A stretch of 47,641 nucleotides of DNA, from contig JAAVCG010000033.1 of NCBI GenBank assembly GCA_014802435.1, forward strand, positions 1-47,641. The letters run 5' to 3'. Under the pieces are notes generated by a model. It saw only the letters and a program-made list of their open reading frames with translations, did not search any database and had not been told where the DNA came from. Below are positions 25,336 to 35,133 of the stretch, in pieces; position 1 is the first letter of the stretch, and each line of letters begins with the position of its first letter. The translations under genes and the position numbers were made by a program. Source of the DNA: Bacteroides sp. (GTDB lineage Bacteria > Bacteroidota > Bacteroidia > Bacteroidales > Muribaculaceae).

Positions 25336-26571
25336 ATGATGAAACACGTTTGCTATATTTTTGGGGTGATTCTTTTGGGAATCACGGGATGGGCTGAGGC
25401 GGCAGAGGTTGTCGACTCGGTTGAGGTATATTTTCATCAGGGTCGGAGTGTGATTGATGCTGATTTTGGTGAAAATGCCTCACGCATAGATTCTTTGCAG
25501 GAGGAGTTGACACATCAGCGCTATTTGCAATTGAAGGGCGCGAGGGTTGTCGGCTCGGCTTCTCCCGAGGGGTCAGTGGCTATCAACCGGAGTCTTTCAG
25601 AGCGGAGAGCCCGGGCTATTTTCAGTCGTTTTCCAATGTTGCCGGACTCGCTTACGGAGTTTGAGTACGTTGGGCGCGACTGGGAGGGACTGCGCCGGAT
25701 GGTGGAGTCAGATTCTCATGTTCCGGCGCGTGAGGAAACGCTCCGGGTTATTGACGCGATATGCGCGGAAATATCATCGGGGGCGCCTGACAATGCGGAG
25801 CACCTGCAGAGAGTAAAGGCCTTGAGGTCTTATGGTTATATGTATCAGAAGATGTTTCCGGCATTGAGATTCTCGCAGCTTTATATTGATTATGAACCGG
25901 CGCTTCAGGGGTCAGTAATCGGCCCCGGGGAACTGCAAACAGTCACCATCGGGAGCTTTTCATTGCCGGAATTGGCATTGAGTCCCGTAGCCACGGCGAA
26001 GAAGCCTTTTTATATGGCCTTGAAAACGAATATGCTCTTTGATGCAGCGTTGATACCTAATATCGGAGCGGAATTTTACGTAGGACGCAATTGGTCAGTC
26101 ATGGCTAACTGGGCCTATGCCTGGTGGGACAAAAACAGCAGTCATCACTATTGGCGCTACTATGGTGGCGACCTTGGAGTGCGCCGATGGTTTGGGCGCG
26201 CAGCCGAGCGCAAACCTCTGACGGGTCATCACTTAGGTCTGAGCGCCGGGCTTGTCACTTTTGACTTTGAGCTTGGCGGAAAAGGCTACATGGGCGGCAA
26301 ACCGGGGGAAACGCTCTGGGACCGCTGCCTGGTCACTACGGCCCTGGAGTATGGCTATTCACTCCCGGTCAGCCGTCGGCTTAACATAGACTTCACAATT
26401 GGCATTGGTTATGCCGGCGGAAAAGTAGTTGAATACACCCCCAAGGAGGGGAAATACATATGGGAAAAGACCTCAAGAGTCAACTGGTTCGGTCCGACGA
26501 AGGCTGAGATTTCACTGGTATGGCTGATTGGTCGCGGCAACGTCAATTCCCGGAAAGGAGCAAGATTATGA
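25336..26571 (+). CDS. DUF3575 fimbria-associated protein with OmpA-like N-terminal region
   Basis: This 411-aa protein starts at ATG 25336, where a signal peptide begins (MMKHVCYIFGVILLGITGWAEA). The frame is open further upstream, but only through repeat copy 3. Residues about 30-200 contain an OmpA-like stretch (VYFHQGRSVID, GSASPEGSVAINRSLSERRA). The C-terminal DUF3575 part (about 230-405) has ALKTNMLFDAALIPNIGAEF, NWSVMANWAYAWW, KPLTGHHLGLS and GYSLPVSRRLNIDF. Such proteins accompany Mfa/Fim fimbrial genes in Bacteroidales and are predicted outer-membrane or periplasmic. The stop overlaps the next start (ATGA), with a Shine-Dalgarno AAAGGAG at 26554-26560. Confidence 0.9.
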   Translation: MMKHVCYIFGVILLGITGWAEAAEVVDSVEVYFHQGRSVIDADFGENASRIDSLQEELTHQRYLQLKGARVVGSASPEGSVAINRSLSERRARAIFSRFPMLPDSLTEFEYVGRDWEGLRRMVESDSHVPAREETLRVIDAICAEISSGAPDNAEHLQRVKALRSYGYMYQKMFPALRFSQLYIDYEPALQGSVIGPGELQTVTIGSFSLPELALSPVATAKKPFYMALKTNMLFDAALIPNIGAEFYVGRNWSVMANWAYAWWDKNSSHHYWRYYGGDLGVRRWFGRAAERKPLTGHHLGLSAGLVTFDFELGGKGYMGGKPGETLWDRCLVTTALEYGYSLPVSRRLNIDFTIGIGYAGGKVVEYTPKEGKYIWEKTSRVNWFGPTKAEISLVWLIGRGNVNSRKGARL

Positions 26572-27518
26572 AACCGCAACTTTTACTTTCCCTTCTGTTG
26601 GCCGGTGGGCTGACGGCGTGTCACCACAAGGACCTTGACGTGCTCTATGATGATGCGGGCAATGTGGAGGTTATTTTTGACTGGCGCAACGCTCCGGAAG
26701 CCGCTCCGCAATCAATGGAGGCGACGTTTTTCAGCACTTCCGGCTCCGCAGCTCCGGTGCGCTTCCAGTTTGCGGGGCGCGACGGCGGCGAGGTTCATGT
26801 TCCGGCAGACACATATACCGTCATCGGTCAAAACAGCGATAACACCGACTGGGCTCTTCGCCGCCATGAAGAAGATCCGGAGCAATTTGAAATCTACACT
26901 CCTGATGCCTCACAGCTTGAAGGACTGAGACTTAACGCCCGGAGTCTGCCTCGCGCCCGCGGCTCGGAAGAGGAACGCATGGCGCAAACTCCCGGCACAC
27001 TCTATGGCAACCGCCAGGATGGAGTGAGCCTTGAAGTGACGTCGCGGCGACAGACGGTAACGCTTTATCCTGAGGAAGTTACGTGTCATTACTCAGTTGA
27101 GGTGCGCGACGTTGACAATCTCCAGAATCTTGCAGACGCAACCCTTGACGCTACTCTCTCCGGGATGGCCGAGGGATATTGTCAGGGGCAAAGCGCCGCA
27201 ACGGCAAATGCCGTAACTATGCCGTTCACGCTCTCTGAAAACCGCACGGACAACACGCTGACCGGCCATTTTTTAACATTCGGGGAGTGCAGTCAAACAA
27301 ACCACACTCACTCCTTAATTGTTTATATGGTGTTCACTGACGGGACAAAACAATATCAGACGTTTGACGTTACGGACCAAGTTAGCCGTGCGCCTGACCC
27401 GAAGAATGTCCATATAATCGTCAGCGGGCTTCAGATTCCGCGCACCATCGACTCGGGCGGAGGTTTTCGCCCCGACGTAGACCCCTGGGAGTCAGTAAAT
27501 ATCGACATAAAAATGTAA
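26568..27518 (+). CDS. DUF5119 fimbria-associated lipoprotein
   Basis: The start is ATG 26568, 7 nt after AAAGGAG and overlapping the stop of the previous gene; the longer upstream frame lacks a signal peptide. The 316-aa lipoprotein has signal peptide and lipobox MKPQLLLSLLLAGGLTAC with C18. It then has HHKDL and VEVIFDWRNAPEAAP, typical of DUF5119 proteins that sit beside DUF3575 and fimbrillin genes. The body is beta-rich (YTVIGQNSDN, TLYPEEVTCHYSVEV). The likely role is a minor or anchoring fimbrial component at the outer membrane, by family context only. The next gene follows after 34 bp. Confidence 0.87.
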   Translation: MKPQLLLSLLLAGGLTACHHKDLDVLYDDAGNVEVIFDWRNAPEAAPQSMEATFFSTSGSAAPVRFQFAGRDGGEVHVPADTYTVIGQNSDNTDWALRRHEEDPEQFEIYTPDASQLEGLRLNARSLPRARGSEEERMAQTPGTLYGNRQDGVSLEVTSRRQTVTLYPEEVTCHYSVEVRDVDNLQNLADATLDATLSGMAEGYCQGQSAATANAVTMPFTLSENRTDNTLTGHFLTFGECSQTNHTHSLIVYMVFTDGTKQYQTFDVTDQVSRAPDPKNVHIIVSGLQIPRTIDSGGGFRPDVDPWESVNIDIKM

Positions 27519-27552
27519 GAGAAACAAAAGAACTATTTAACTATACTTACTT

Positions 27553-28584
27553 ATGAAAAACACACTCTATTTGCTGCCGATAGCAGCGTTAGCATTAGCT
27601 TCTTGCGCCAACGAAGACACAATAGAAGTCAATCAGGGCCGAGAGATAAGTTTCCGCCCGGCAATGAGTTCACGCGCAACGGAAACGACCAATGCGAATC
27701 TTGCAGACTTCAAGGCCTCAGGGTTCATCGGCTCAGACGCTTATTTTAATCAGGTGACCTTCAGCCGCAACGGCTCATTTTATACATCGGCCAACGATTA
27801 TCTCTGGCCGGGCGATGACACTCAGATTGACTTCTATGCCTACGCTCCGTCAGACATCACGGGAGTTACCATCGGCTCTCAAAGCAAAGTGCTTGAAGAC
27901 TTCACTCCGGCAACGTCGATTGCCAATCAGGCAGACTTCATCACGGCCAAGGCCTCAGGCACCCGAAGCGCCAACGAGAGCACGGGAGTGCCCCTGGACT
28001 TCGCCCACCGGCTTGCGCAGATTGAAGTTCTCGCCAAGACCTCAAATGATGTCTATAACTTTGAGGTGACGGGAGTCAGAATCGGTCGGCCCGTATCAAC
28101 CGCCAGTTATGATTTTGACTCCGACGCCTGGACCCTCGGTTCAGACAAGGCTGACTATGAAACCACTTATGCCACAGCCATTAAGCTCGGCGAGGAAGCC
28201 ACTTCCGTCATGGGCTCGGAGGGCAACGCCATGTTGATTCCTCAGCAGCTGACTCCCTGGCAGCCGAAAACCGACGCTTCCAACTCAGCCCAGGGGGCAT
28301 TCCTGAGCATCAAATTGCGCGTAACTGCCGCTGAAACAGGCACTCAGATCTACCCCTACCCGTCTAACGGCAATGACCAATGGGCCGCAATTCCTATCGA
28401 CACCAACTGGGAGGCCGGCAAAAGATATGTCTACACTCTTGACCTGACCCACGGCGGCGGTTATGTAGATCCTAACGATCCTGACCCGGGCAAACCGGTG
28501 CTTGGCGGCCCCATCAAATTTACCGTTGATGTTGAAGACTGGGTCAACACGCCTGTCAGCGCCCTTGATATGACGGCTGAGTGA
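27553..28584 (+). CDS. Fimbrillin family lipoprotein (Mfa-like)
   Basis: This 343-aa protein has a lipoprotein signal ending ALALASC (C18). The mature N-terminus is REISFRPAMSSRA, followed by the conserved W-P block YTSANDYLWPGDDTQIDFYAYAP and a second part with LDFAHRLAQIEV, both typical of Mfa_like_1/fimbrillin proteins. In characterised relatives the lipid-anchored prepilin is cleaved by an arginine-specific protease and polymerises by strand exchange. Whether this is a shaft or minor subunit cannot be told. It is third in the DUF3575-DUF5119-fimbrillin series. An intergenic tract of AT-rich micro-repeats follows. Confidence 0.88.
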   Translation: MKNTLYLLPIAALALASCANEDTIEVNQGREISFRPAMSSRATETTNANLADFKASGFIGSDAYFNQVTFSRNGSFYTSANDYLWPGDDTQIDFYAYAPSDITGVTIGSQSKVLEDFTPATSIANQADFITAKASGTRSANESTGVPLDFAHRLAQIEVLAKTSNDVYNFEVTGVRIGRPVSTASYDFDSDAWTLGSDKADYETTYATAIKLGEEATSVMGSEGNAMLIPQQLTPWQPKTDASNSAQGAFLSIKLRVTAAETGTQIYPYPSNGNDQWAAIPIDTNWEAGKRYVYTLDLTHGGGYVDPNDPDPGKPVLGGPIKFTVDVEDWVNTPVSALDMTAE

Positions 28585-28589
28585 CGGGG

Positions 28590-28712
28590 TTAAGGTTGAA
28601 GGTTTAAAGCTTAAGGTTTAAAGTTGAAGGTTTAACAGTGGTTGAATGGTGGTTATTTTGTATTTTGTACTTTGCATTTTGTATTTACCTTGTATTTTGT
28701 ATTTAAACATTT
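28590..28712. repeat. Two adjacent AT-rich micro-repeat tracts between fimbrillin genes
   Basis: 28590-28640 repeats GGTTTAAAGTTGAAGGTTT-like units (TTAAGGTTTAAAG, in at least four degenerate copies). 28650-28712 repeats TATTTTGTA-like units (TTTTGTATTTTGTACTTTGC and similar). The boundary contains GTGGTTGAATGGTGG. The tracts separate two fimbrillin-family genes. They might allow slippage or recombination affecting expression of the second gene, or might simply be spacer. Confidence 0.6.
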
Positions 28713-28716
28713 TATT

Positions 28717-31260
28717 ATGAATAATAAGGCGTTTCAACTCGTTCTCCTCAGCATCATGTTGCTCGCTCAGAGCTGTACGGATTCGGACCTCGGCGGTCCG
28801 GATTCGTCGGGGCGCGCAATCCGGTTTGACGTAGCCACTTCAGGCATTACCCAATCGCGCTCAGGAGGCGGGTTAGCGTCCGTCGGGCCGTCGCTTTCAC
28901 TTGAAAATGGTGAAAGCACGCTCTATTTGACCCCCAAAGTGAGCCAGGGCTCAGTCAGGGAGTTATCTCGCTCAGTGATTGTCGATTCGGAAACGATATC
29001 TGACATGGGCGTCTATGCCGAGTTATCATCATCAGGCGCGCCTTATATAGTCAACGCTGAAGTGACGCGCGCGAATCTTTGGACTCCGGCCAAGGAATAT
29101 CTCTGGCCGGGCAATGATGCGCTGAAATTTACGGCTTATTCCCCTTATCAAACGTCAGTTACGACAAACTCTGAGGGCGAGCCTCAGATAGACTGGCAGA
29201 CGGCGACCGATGTGGCCGACCAGCAAAGCCTCCTTTGGGCCGAACCGACCGAGGCCTCGGGCTCACCCTGCGCCTTGCAATTCCATAACGCGCTGACGGC
29301 CATCCGCTTTCAGGCAGGTTCGGAACTCTCGCCCTGCACCATCAAGAGCCTCACCCTCAGCGGCATACCCTCAGAAGGCACCCTGAACATCGCGTCAGGC
29401 GAATGGACCAACGTTGGCTCCGCGGCCTCGTTTACCATCCAACCGGAGCTGACCCTCCCTGCCGCCTCGGGGAGTAAGTTTGTCGCTCCCGGGACTATGC
29501 TCACCGCTGAGAATCAGACCCTTTTGATGATTCCCGGCACTCTGCCAAGCGATGCGCAACTCTCATTGACGCTCGAAATTGACGGCAAGGAGCAAACATT
29601 TACGGCCTCAATGGCCTCAGCCGAATGGAAAGCCGGAACGACGGTGACCTACACGCTATCGGCCAAGCCGGAAACCTCAGGATTGACCCTTGAAGTAATC
29701 GGCAAACTGGAGACGGAATATCCGGGGCAGACGGCGCCCTTCCTGGTGCGCAGCGCCATGGTGACCGCCGAGGGCGACTCTACGGACATTCCCTGGAAGG
29801 CCGAGTTTGTCAATGCCGACGGTACCCCTCTTGGCGAGCGCCCTGACTGGATTCTGACCTTCCCCGAATCGGGCACCGGGCATGACGACCTGACGACATC
29901 CACTCGCCTCCAGGACCTCACCTTCATCAAACTCAGCGCGGAATCACAAGCCCTGCAAGACGCTGCCGACATCAATCAGTCGTCAGGAATGACGCCCTAT
30001 AACCTCGCCAACTCCACGGGCGCCCCGGCTATTGAAAACACAGCTAACTGCTACATTATCAACGCGCCGGGAGAATACTCACTGCCGGTTGTTTACGGCA
30101 ACGGCATCAAGGCCGGCGCCGACAATCAGTCAGCCTATACCTCTACCTCACATAACTCCATGGCTCTCAAACAGTTCGTTAACCATTTAGGGAACGCCAT
30201 CACTTCGCCCTACATCTATGAGAACACCGGCTGCGAGCCATCTGACGCCATATTGCTCTGGGAGGGGAGACTTGACCTGATACGCAATGTCGCCCTCAGC
30301 ACTGACGGCCGGCAAATCACCTTCAACGTGCCCGCCTCAAACATCCGCCAAGGCAACGCCCTGATAGCCCTCCGGGACAAAGAAGGCACCATCATTTGGA
30401 GCTGGAACATATGGATTACGGACTATAAACCGGCGACGGACTATATAACCTATACTGACTCGAGCGGCGCCGTTCACCATTACTATAAGCGCAACGTAGG
30501 GCGCATTTCCGGGGGCGACATCACGCAATTTCCTCACTGTGAGACCTATGTGAAGTTCACCCAGACGGATGTGCCCGACGGAATGGAACCGCTATCAACT
30601 ACCGTCCCATTCACTCAGACGGGTATCACAGTTGAGACTGCCGACTATTATAACTACTATCAATGGGGCCGCAAAGACCCTATCAAATCAGCCGTCAAGG
30701 AATGGTTTGACGCCTCCCATCATGAAATCAAGACCATCCAGACCATTGACCTGCCGACGATTTCAAGCACCGAGAACTATATACCGACGTTTATCAAAAA
30801 TCCGGACGTCTTCTATACGGCAAACCATTCCCAACGGTTCAGCTATTCCAACCTATGGAATTCGTCGCTCTCGACGACCAACAACGTCAAAACCATCTAT
30901 GACCCGAGTCCCGTCGGCGCAAAAGTGCCGGTTGACAACGGACTCGTAGCCATTGTACATGACACGAGTCTGACCAAGACCTTCGAGCCCTCCACCTTCG
31001 GGGCAGCCATCATGGGGCTGAATATCCAGCTACCGTCAGGCGACAACCTCTTTCTTGACGAATTAGGCTACCGGTCAGGCGCCTCCGGAACGGAAGCCAC
31101 GGGCATCGGCGAAATAGGCAACATCTGGCTGGCGCAGACCCCGGGTTCGGCCTCGACGGCACGCACAGAAGCCCGCAGTATAGTCGTCAGCCGCGACCAA
31201 CTCCTCTTGAACACCAACCCGCGCACCCACGGCTTCGGCATCCGCCCCGTCATAGAATAA
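28717..31260 (+). CDS. Large fimbrillin-family lipoprotein
   Basis: I chose ATG 28717 because a lipoprotein signal begins there ([20 protein letters not shown]20). The open frame upstream is made of micro-repeats. The 847-aa protein begins with an Mfa-like region: [28 protein letters not shown] and [15 protein letters not shown]. It is unusually long for a fimbrillin. The C-terminal two thirds contain [44 protein letters not shown] and a late [11 protein letters not shown] followed by GFGIRPVIE. These are motifs I associate with large surface Bacteroidetes proteins that end in a fibrobacter-succinogenes-like major domain. It may be a tip adhesin; that is an inference from size and position. 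Confidence 0.87.
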   Translation: MNNKAFQLVLLSIMLLAQSCTDSDLGGPDSSGRAIRFDVATSGITQSRSGGGLASVGPSLSLENGESTLYLTPKVSQGSVRELSRSVIVDSETISDMGVYAELSSSGAPYIVNAEVTRANLWTPAKEYLWPGNDALKFTAYSPYQTSVTTNSEGEPQIDWQTATDVADQQSLLWAEPTEASGSPCALQFHNALTAIRFQAGSELSPCTIKSLTLSGIPSEGTLNIASGEWTNVGSAASFTIQPELTLPAASGSKFVAPGTMLTAENQTLLMIPGTLPSDAQLSLTLEIDGKEQTFTASMASAEWKAGTTVTYTLSAKPETSGLTLEVIGKLETEYPGQTAPFLVRSAMVTAEGDSTDIPWKAEFVNADGTPLGERPDWILTFPESGTGHDDLTTSTRLQDLTFIKLSAESQALQDAADINQSSGMTPYNLANSTGAPAIENTANCYIINAPGEYSLPVVYGNGIKAGADNQSAYTSTSHNSMALKQFVNHLGNAITSPYIYENTGCEPSDAILLWEGRLDLIRNVALSTDGRQITFNVPASNIRQGNALIALRDKEGTIIWSWNIWITDYKPATDYITYTDSSGAVHHYYKRNVGRISGGDITQFPHCETYVKFTQTDVPDGMEPLSTTVPFTQTGITVETADYYNYYQWGRKDPIKSAVKEWFDASHHEIKTIQTIDLPTISSTENYIPTFIKNPDVFYTANHSQRFSYSNLWNSSLSTTNNVKTIYDPSPVGAKVPVDNGLVAIVHDTSLTKTFEPSTFGAAIMGLNIQLPSGDNLFLDELGYRSGASGTEATGIGEIGNIWLAQTPGSASTARTEARSIVVSRDQLLLNTNPRTHGFGIRPVIE

Positions 31261-31299
31261 TTTCAAGGGTGATTTTTTTCATTGTTCGCGAATTTTTCG

Positions 31300-31307
31300 T
31301 AACTTTG
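31300..31307 (+). promoter_or_regulatory. -7 box for guaA
   Basis: TAACTTTG lies 23 bp before the guaA ATG (31331). It separates guaA from the fimbrial operon that ends 40 bp upstream. Confidence 0.75.
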
Positions 31308-31330
31308 CGGAAAATTTACAGAACTCATAT

Positions 31331-32857
31331 ATGCAGGAAAAAATCATTATCCTTGACTTCGGGTCGCAGACGACGCAACTTATCGGGCGTCGTGTCCGCG
31401 AACTGAACACCTACTGCGAAATTGTGCCCTACAACAAATTTCCGTATGATGACCCCTCGGTTATCGGCGTGATTCTCTCGGGCTCCCCTTTCAGTGTCTA
31501 CGACGACAAGTCCTTTAAAATCGACGTCAATACTCTGCGCGGAAAGTATCCCGTGCTGGGCATCTGCTATGGCGCCCAGCTGATGGCCTGGGAAACGGGA
31601 GGCAACGTTGAAGGAGCCCCCTCACGCGAGTATGGACGCGCCCGTCTGGCCAAGGTTGACTCAAGCAGCCCGCTGCTCAAGGGCATCGAGCCCGGCGCGC
31701 AGGTATGGATGAGCCATGGCGACACCATCACGGCCCTTCCCGACCTTTTCCATATCGTCGCCTCCACGGAGGATGTTCCCATCGCCGCCTATCAGGCCAA
31801 CGACGGCGAAAAGACCTGGGGAGTGCAATTCCATCCGGAGGTTTACCACTCAGAATGCGGAATGCAGCTTCTGCGCAACTTCGTCGTAGACATCTGCGGA
31901 AGCCACTGTGACTGGAGCGCGGCCTCTTTCATTGAATCGACTGTCAAGGAACTGCGCGAGCAATTAGGCGATGACCGCGTGATTCTCGGCCTGAGCGGCG
32001 GCGTTGATTCATCAGTAGCCGCAGTGCTTCTGAACAAGGCCATCGGCAAGAACCTGACCTGCATATTCGTTGACCACGGAATGCTCCGCAAGGACGAGTT
32101 TAAAAACGTCATGCGCGACTATGAATGTCTGGGACTCAACGTTATAGGCGTTGACGCCTCGGCAGAATTCTTTGCTCAGCTTGCCGGAGTCACCGACCCC
32201 GAAAAGAAGCGCAAAATCATCGGCAAAGGCTTCATTGACGTCTTTGACCGCGAAGCCTCCAAAATCACTGATGCAAAATGGCTTGCCCAGGGCACTATTT
32301 ATCCGGACTGCATTGAGTCACTTTCAATTACCGGCACCACCATCAAGAGCCACCACAACGTTGGCGGCCTGCCGGAAAAGATGAATCTCAAACTCTGCGA
32401 ACCCCTGCGCCTGCTCTTCAAGGACGAAGTCAGAGCCGTCGGCCGCGAACTCGGCATCCCCGAGCACCTCATCGGTCGTCACCCTTTCCCGGGTCCGGGC
32501 CTTGCCGTCAGAATCTTAGGCGACATCACCCCGGAGAAAGTAGCAGTGCTCCAGGAAGCCGACCATATCTTCATTCAAGGCCTGCGCGACTGGGGCCTCT
32601 ATGACAAAGTATGGCAAGCCGGGGCAATCCTGCTGCCGGTTCAGAGCGTAGGAGTCATGGGCGACGAACGCACCTATGAACGCGCCGTAGCCCTCCGCGC
32701 GGTCACCTCCACCGACGCCATGACGGCCGACTGGGCCCACCTGCCCTATGACTTCATGGCCTCCGTGAGCAACGAAATCATCAACAAAGTTCGCGGAGTC
32801 AACCGCGTCTGCTACGACATCTCCTCCAAACCCCCGGCAACCATCGAGTGGGAATAA
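31331..32857 (+). CDS. guaA: GMP synthase (glutamine-hydrolysing)
   Basis: GuaA converts XMP to GMP using glutamine and ATP. At 508 aa it has the normal length. The class I glutamine amidotransferase domain (about 1-190) has [11 protein letters not shown] (nucleophile Cys) and the His/Glu pair in FHPEVYHSE. The ATP-pyrophosphatase domain follows with the PP-loop [20 protein letters not shown] and HHNVGGLP. The dimerisation domain at the C-terminus has [12 protein letters not shown] and ends KPPATIEWE. It has its own promoter and no operon partner. The sequence after it is a repeat-like intergenic region. Confidence 0.98.
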   Translation: MQEKIIILDFGSQTTQLIGRRVRELNTYCEIVPYNKFPYDDPSVIGVILSGSPFSVYDDKSFKIDVNTLRGKYPVLGICYGAQLMAWETGGNVEGAPSREYGRARLAKVDSSSPLLKGIEPGAQVWMSHGDTITALPDLFHIVASTEDVPIAAYQANDGEKTWGVQFHPEVYHSECGMQLLRNFVVDICGSHCDWSAASFIESTVKELREQLGDDRVILGLSGGVDSSVAAVLLNKAIGKNLTCIFVDHGMLRKDEFKNVMRDYECLGLNVIGVDASAEFFAQLAGVTDPEKKRKIIGKGFIDVFDREASKITDAKWLAQGTIYPDCIESLSITGTTIKSHHNVGGLPEKMNLKLCEPLRLLFKDEVRAVGRELGIPEHLIGRHPFPGPGLAVRILGDITPEKVAVLQEADHIFIQGLRDWGLYDKVWQAGAILLPVQSVGVMGDERTYERAVALRAVTSTDAMTADWAHLPYDFMASVSNEIINKVRGVNRVCYDISSKPPATIEWE

Positions 32858-32875
32858 CCTTCGGGCTTTTGTTCG

Positions 32876-33018
32876 TGGGGGCGGATTGACACAGACATAA
32901 CGCCGCCTCTCCGAGGCTCCTATATCCTTCCGGGTGGCTCTGTCCCCAGACTTGCGTCTGGGGTTGGATTGAGTATTCTTTGGGGGGATTTCGAGGAACG
33001 GGGCGCTCACTTTGTTCG
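32876..33018. repeat. Intergenic repeat-like segment with a CCCCAGAC hairpin
   Basis: CCCCAGAC (32944-32951) pairs with GTCTGGGG (32956-32963) across TTGC. It is flanked by GCCTCTCCGAGGC-type symmetry near 32911-32923 and by GGGCGCTCACTTTGTTCGC. There is no gene in the 247 bp between guaA and the tRNA. I recall similar strings recurring between genes in related genomes, but within this window it is single-copy, so membership in a repeat family is unproven. Confidence 0.4.
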
Positions 33019-33084
33019 CTAAACAGTTTTTGCAACCTAACGTAATTTTTTTGGGAAAAATTTGGTTAGGTTGCAAAAAAGTTG

Positions 33085-33092
33085 TAACTTTG
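33085..33092 (+). promoter_or_regulatory. Promoter of tRNA-Thr
   Basis: TAACTTTG at 33085-33092, with TTTG at 33061-33064 as the -33 element (20-bp gap), lies 12 bp before the tRNA. It is one of the best consensus promoters in the window. Confidence 0.8.
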
Positions 33093-33104
33093 CAGTGAAA
33101 TTTT

Positions 33105-33177
33105 GCCACAATAGCTCAGTCGGTAGAGCATTTCATTCGTAACGAAAAGGTCCGGGGTTCGAACCCCCGTTGTGGCT
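33105..33177 (+). tRNA. tRNA-Thr (CGU anticodon)
   Basis: The acceptor stem GCCACAA pairs with TTGTGGC, with discriminator T. The D-arm is GCTC-AGTCGGTA-GAGC, the anticodon loop is TTCGTAA (anticodon CGT), and the T-arm is CGGGG-TTCGAAC-CCCCG. The anticodon stem has one A-C mismatch at its base next to the loop. CCA is not encoded. It has its own promoter, and a perfect 15-bp hairpin follows. Confidence 0.95.
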
Positions 33178-33190
33178 CGCATGAGATGAG

Positions 33191-33227
33191 AATCCCCCCT
33201 TGACCGGGACAAGGTCAAGGGGGGATT
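33191..33227. terminator. Bidirectional terminator between tRNA-Thr and dnaJ
   Basis: AATCCCCCCTTGACC (33191-33205) pairs perfectly with GGTCAAGGGGGGATT (33213-33227) across a 7-nt loop, followed by TGTTATTTTATT on the plus strand. It lies 13 bp after the tRNA and 7 bp past the dnaJ stop on the other strand, so it probably serves both. Confidence 0.9.
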
Positions 33228-33234
33228 TGTTATT

Positions 33235-34416
33235 TTATTGGAATATGTGTTTGAGTTTTGAGAAGATTCGTCGCGAGGTTGCGGGGTCAGGTTTGATGTT
33301 CGGGTCGGATTTCATGGCCTCGAATTGGGCTTTTTGTTCGTCGGTGAGGTTTTCAGGGATGTAGACCATGACGTTAATGAGTTCGTCGCCCTTGGCTCCG
33401 CCGTTGGTGTCGGGGAGTCCTTTTCCGCGGAGGCGGAGCACTTTTCCGGGTTGGGTTCCGGCGGGGATGTTGAGTCGGGCACGTCCGGTAATCGTCGGCA
33501 CTTCCACGGCACCGCCGAGGGTTGCAGTGGGGAGGTCGAGCATGAGGTTATGGATTACGTCTTTGCCGTCGCGAATGAGTTCATGGTCCTTGATTTCGTT
33601 GACCACTACGAGGAGGTCGCCGTTAATGCCGCCATGTGCGGGGGCGTTGCCTTTTCCTTTGACAGTGAGGACCATACCGTCTTCAACTCCGGCGGGGATG
33701 GTGAATGAGACGGTGTTTTCTTTACGCTGGACTCCGGTACCGGAACAGTGAGAGCAGGGAGTGGTGATAATCTTGCCGTCGCCGTTACATTGGGGGCATA
33801 TTGCTTCAGATTGCATGGGTCCGAAGATGGAGTTCTGCATCTGGGTTATGACACCGGAGCCATGGCAGGTGGGGCAGGTCTGGAATGCAGTGCCGTCCTT
33901 GGCGCCGGTACCGTTACAGTAAGAGCACTTATCGTTAGTTGGGATTTTGAGGGTCTTGGTTACTCCGGAAGCGATGTCGGCCAGGGAGAGTTTGACGTTA
34001 ATACGGAGGTCAGAGCCCTTGCGGACGGGTTTGCGACCGCGCGAAGAGCCACGCCCGGAAGCACGTCCGAATCCGCCGCCTTCAAAGTGGCCGCCAAAGA
34101 TGTCGCCAAACTGGGAGAAGATATCCTCCATAGAGAATCCGCCACCGAATCCGCCGCCATAAGAGCCGCCACCGGGGAATCCCTGGGGACCCATGTTGTG
34201 GCCGAACTGGTCATACTTCTGACGCTTTTCAGGGTCAGAGAGGACATCATAGGCCTCGGCGGCCTCTTTAAATTTTTCCTCGGCTTCTTTGTCGCCGGGG
34301 TTCTTATCGGGGTGATATTTAATCGCGGCCTTACGGTAGGCCTTTTTAATTTCGTCGGCGGAGGCGGATTTGGCAACTCCGAGGACTTCATAATAGTCTC
34401 TTTTCTTTTCAGCCAT
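33235..34416 (-). CDS. dnaJ: Chaperone protein DnaJ
   Basis: DnaJ is the Hsp40 co-chaperone that delivers clients to DnaK and stimulates its ATPase. The 393-aa protein has a J domain (about 5-70) with HPD at [10 protein letters not shown], and a Gly/Phe-rich segment (about 75-130). Four CxxCxGxG zinc repeats (about 155-220) read [24 protein letters not shown] and CSHCSGTG. The C-terminal substrate domain has [10 protein letters not shown] and GDLLVVV. It follows grpE by 31 bp. The DnaK gene is not in the window. Confidence 0.98.
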   Translation of the reverse strand: MAEKKRDYYEVLGVAKSASADEIKKAYRKAAIKYHPDKNPGDKEAEEKFKEAAEAYDVLSDPEKRQKYDQFGHNMGPQGFPGGGSYGGGFGGGFSMEDIFSQFGDIFGGHFEGGGFGRASGRGSSRGRKPVRKGSDLRINVKLSLADIASGVTKTLKIPTNDKCSYCNGTGAKDGTAFQTCPTCHGSGVITQMQNSIFGPMQSEAICPQCNGDGKIITTPCSHCSGTGVQRKENTVSFTIPAGVEDGMVLTVKGKGNAPAHGGINGDLLVVVNEIKDHELIRDGKDVIHNLMLDLPTATLGGAVEVPTITGRARLNIPAGTQPGKVLRLRGKGLPDTNGGAKGDELINVMVYIPENLTDEQKAQFEAMKSDPNIKPDPATSRRIFSKLKHIFQ

Positions 34417-34447
34417 AACAAAAAATCAGGTCAGAGGGGGGTAAAAC

Positions 34448-35041
34448 TTACTGTCCGACGGCCACCTTAGCGTGGCGGAGGACCTTATCATTGAGCATAT
34501 AACCTTTTTCGAGGGTGTCAATCACCTTGCCTTTTTGTTCGGGCTGGCCGGGGACGAGAGCGACAGCTTCATGGAGTTCATCATTGAAATCAGCGCCGGT
34601 AGATTCCATGGCTTTGACGCCGTTTTGCTCGAGATATTTAACGAATTTATTGTAAATCAGGACCATTCCTTCCTTGACGGCCTCAGCATTATCAGTGTCC
34701 TTGATTGCCTCAAGTCCTCGCTCAAAGTCATCAACGATAGGGAGGATTCCCTTCATTGCGGATTCGGCGCCGTTACGGAGGATTTCACTCTTTTCACGGA
34801 GCGTACGTTTACGGAAATTATCAAACTCAGCCATCAGGAAGAGATATTCTCTCTTTTCCTTATCGAGCTCAGCTTTAGTTTCCTCAAGCTGCTTCTTCAT
34901 GGCTTCAAACTCATTGAGTTCTTCATCAAGCTTCTGCGCTTCGTCAGGCGAAACGGTTTGAGCGTCCTCAGGGTTAACGGCTTCGCCATCCTGAGGATTG
35001 TTCACTTCTTTTGGGTCAAAGTTATTCTGATTTTGGTCCAT
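34448..35041 (-). CDS. grpE: Nucleotide exchange factor GrpE
   Basis: GrpE releases ADP from DnaK. I prefer ATG 35041 (MDQNQNNFDPKE) because of the purine-rich AGAAGAA just before it and because GrpE N-termini are usually acidic. An in-frame ATG at 35071 would add 10 basic residues (MKRHKKFRRN). After an acidic disordered region comes a long coiled coil (about 45-105, LDEELNEFEAMKKQLEETKA). Next is the signature NFRKRTLREK and the beta-wing head ending VIDTLEKGYMLNDKVLRHAKVAVGQ. It is followed by dnaJ; the pair is a standard heat-shock unit. No CIRCE element is seen upstream. Confidence 0.95.
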   Translation of the reverse strand: MDQNQNNFDPKEVNNPQDGEAVNPEDAQTVSPDEAQKLDEELNEFEAMKKQLEETKAELDKEKREYLFLMAEFDNFRKRTLREKSEILRNGAESAMKGILPIVDDFERGLEAIKDTDNAEAVKEGMVLIYNKFVKYLEQNGVKAMESTGADFNDELHEAVALVPGQPEQKGKVIDTLEKGYMLNDKVLRHAKVAVGQ

Positions 35042-35133
35042 ATTTCTTCTAAATTTTTTATGTCTTTTCATACGAATTAGATATCAAAAAGTGTGCCAAT
35101 ACATCAAATAAACAAATAAAAAGGATAAAGCGT

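Noticed and set aside
28642-28716. Upstream extension of the large fimbrillin gene
   Set aside because: It encodes low-complexity F/V/L residues from the TATTTTGTA micro-repeats, while the lipoprotein signal starts at 28717.
32516-33109. 197-codon frame on the minus strand over the guaA end and the spacer
   Set aside because: Most of it is antisense to guaA, and the remainder reads through hairpin spacer and the tRNA promoter.
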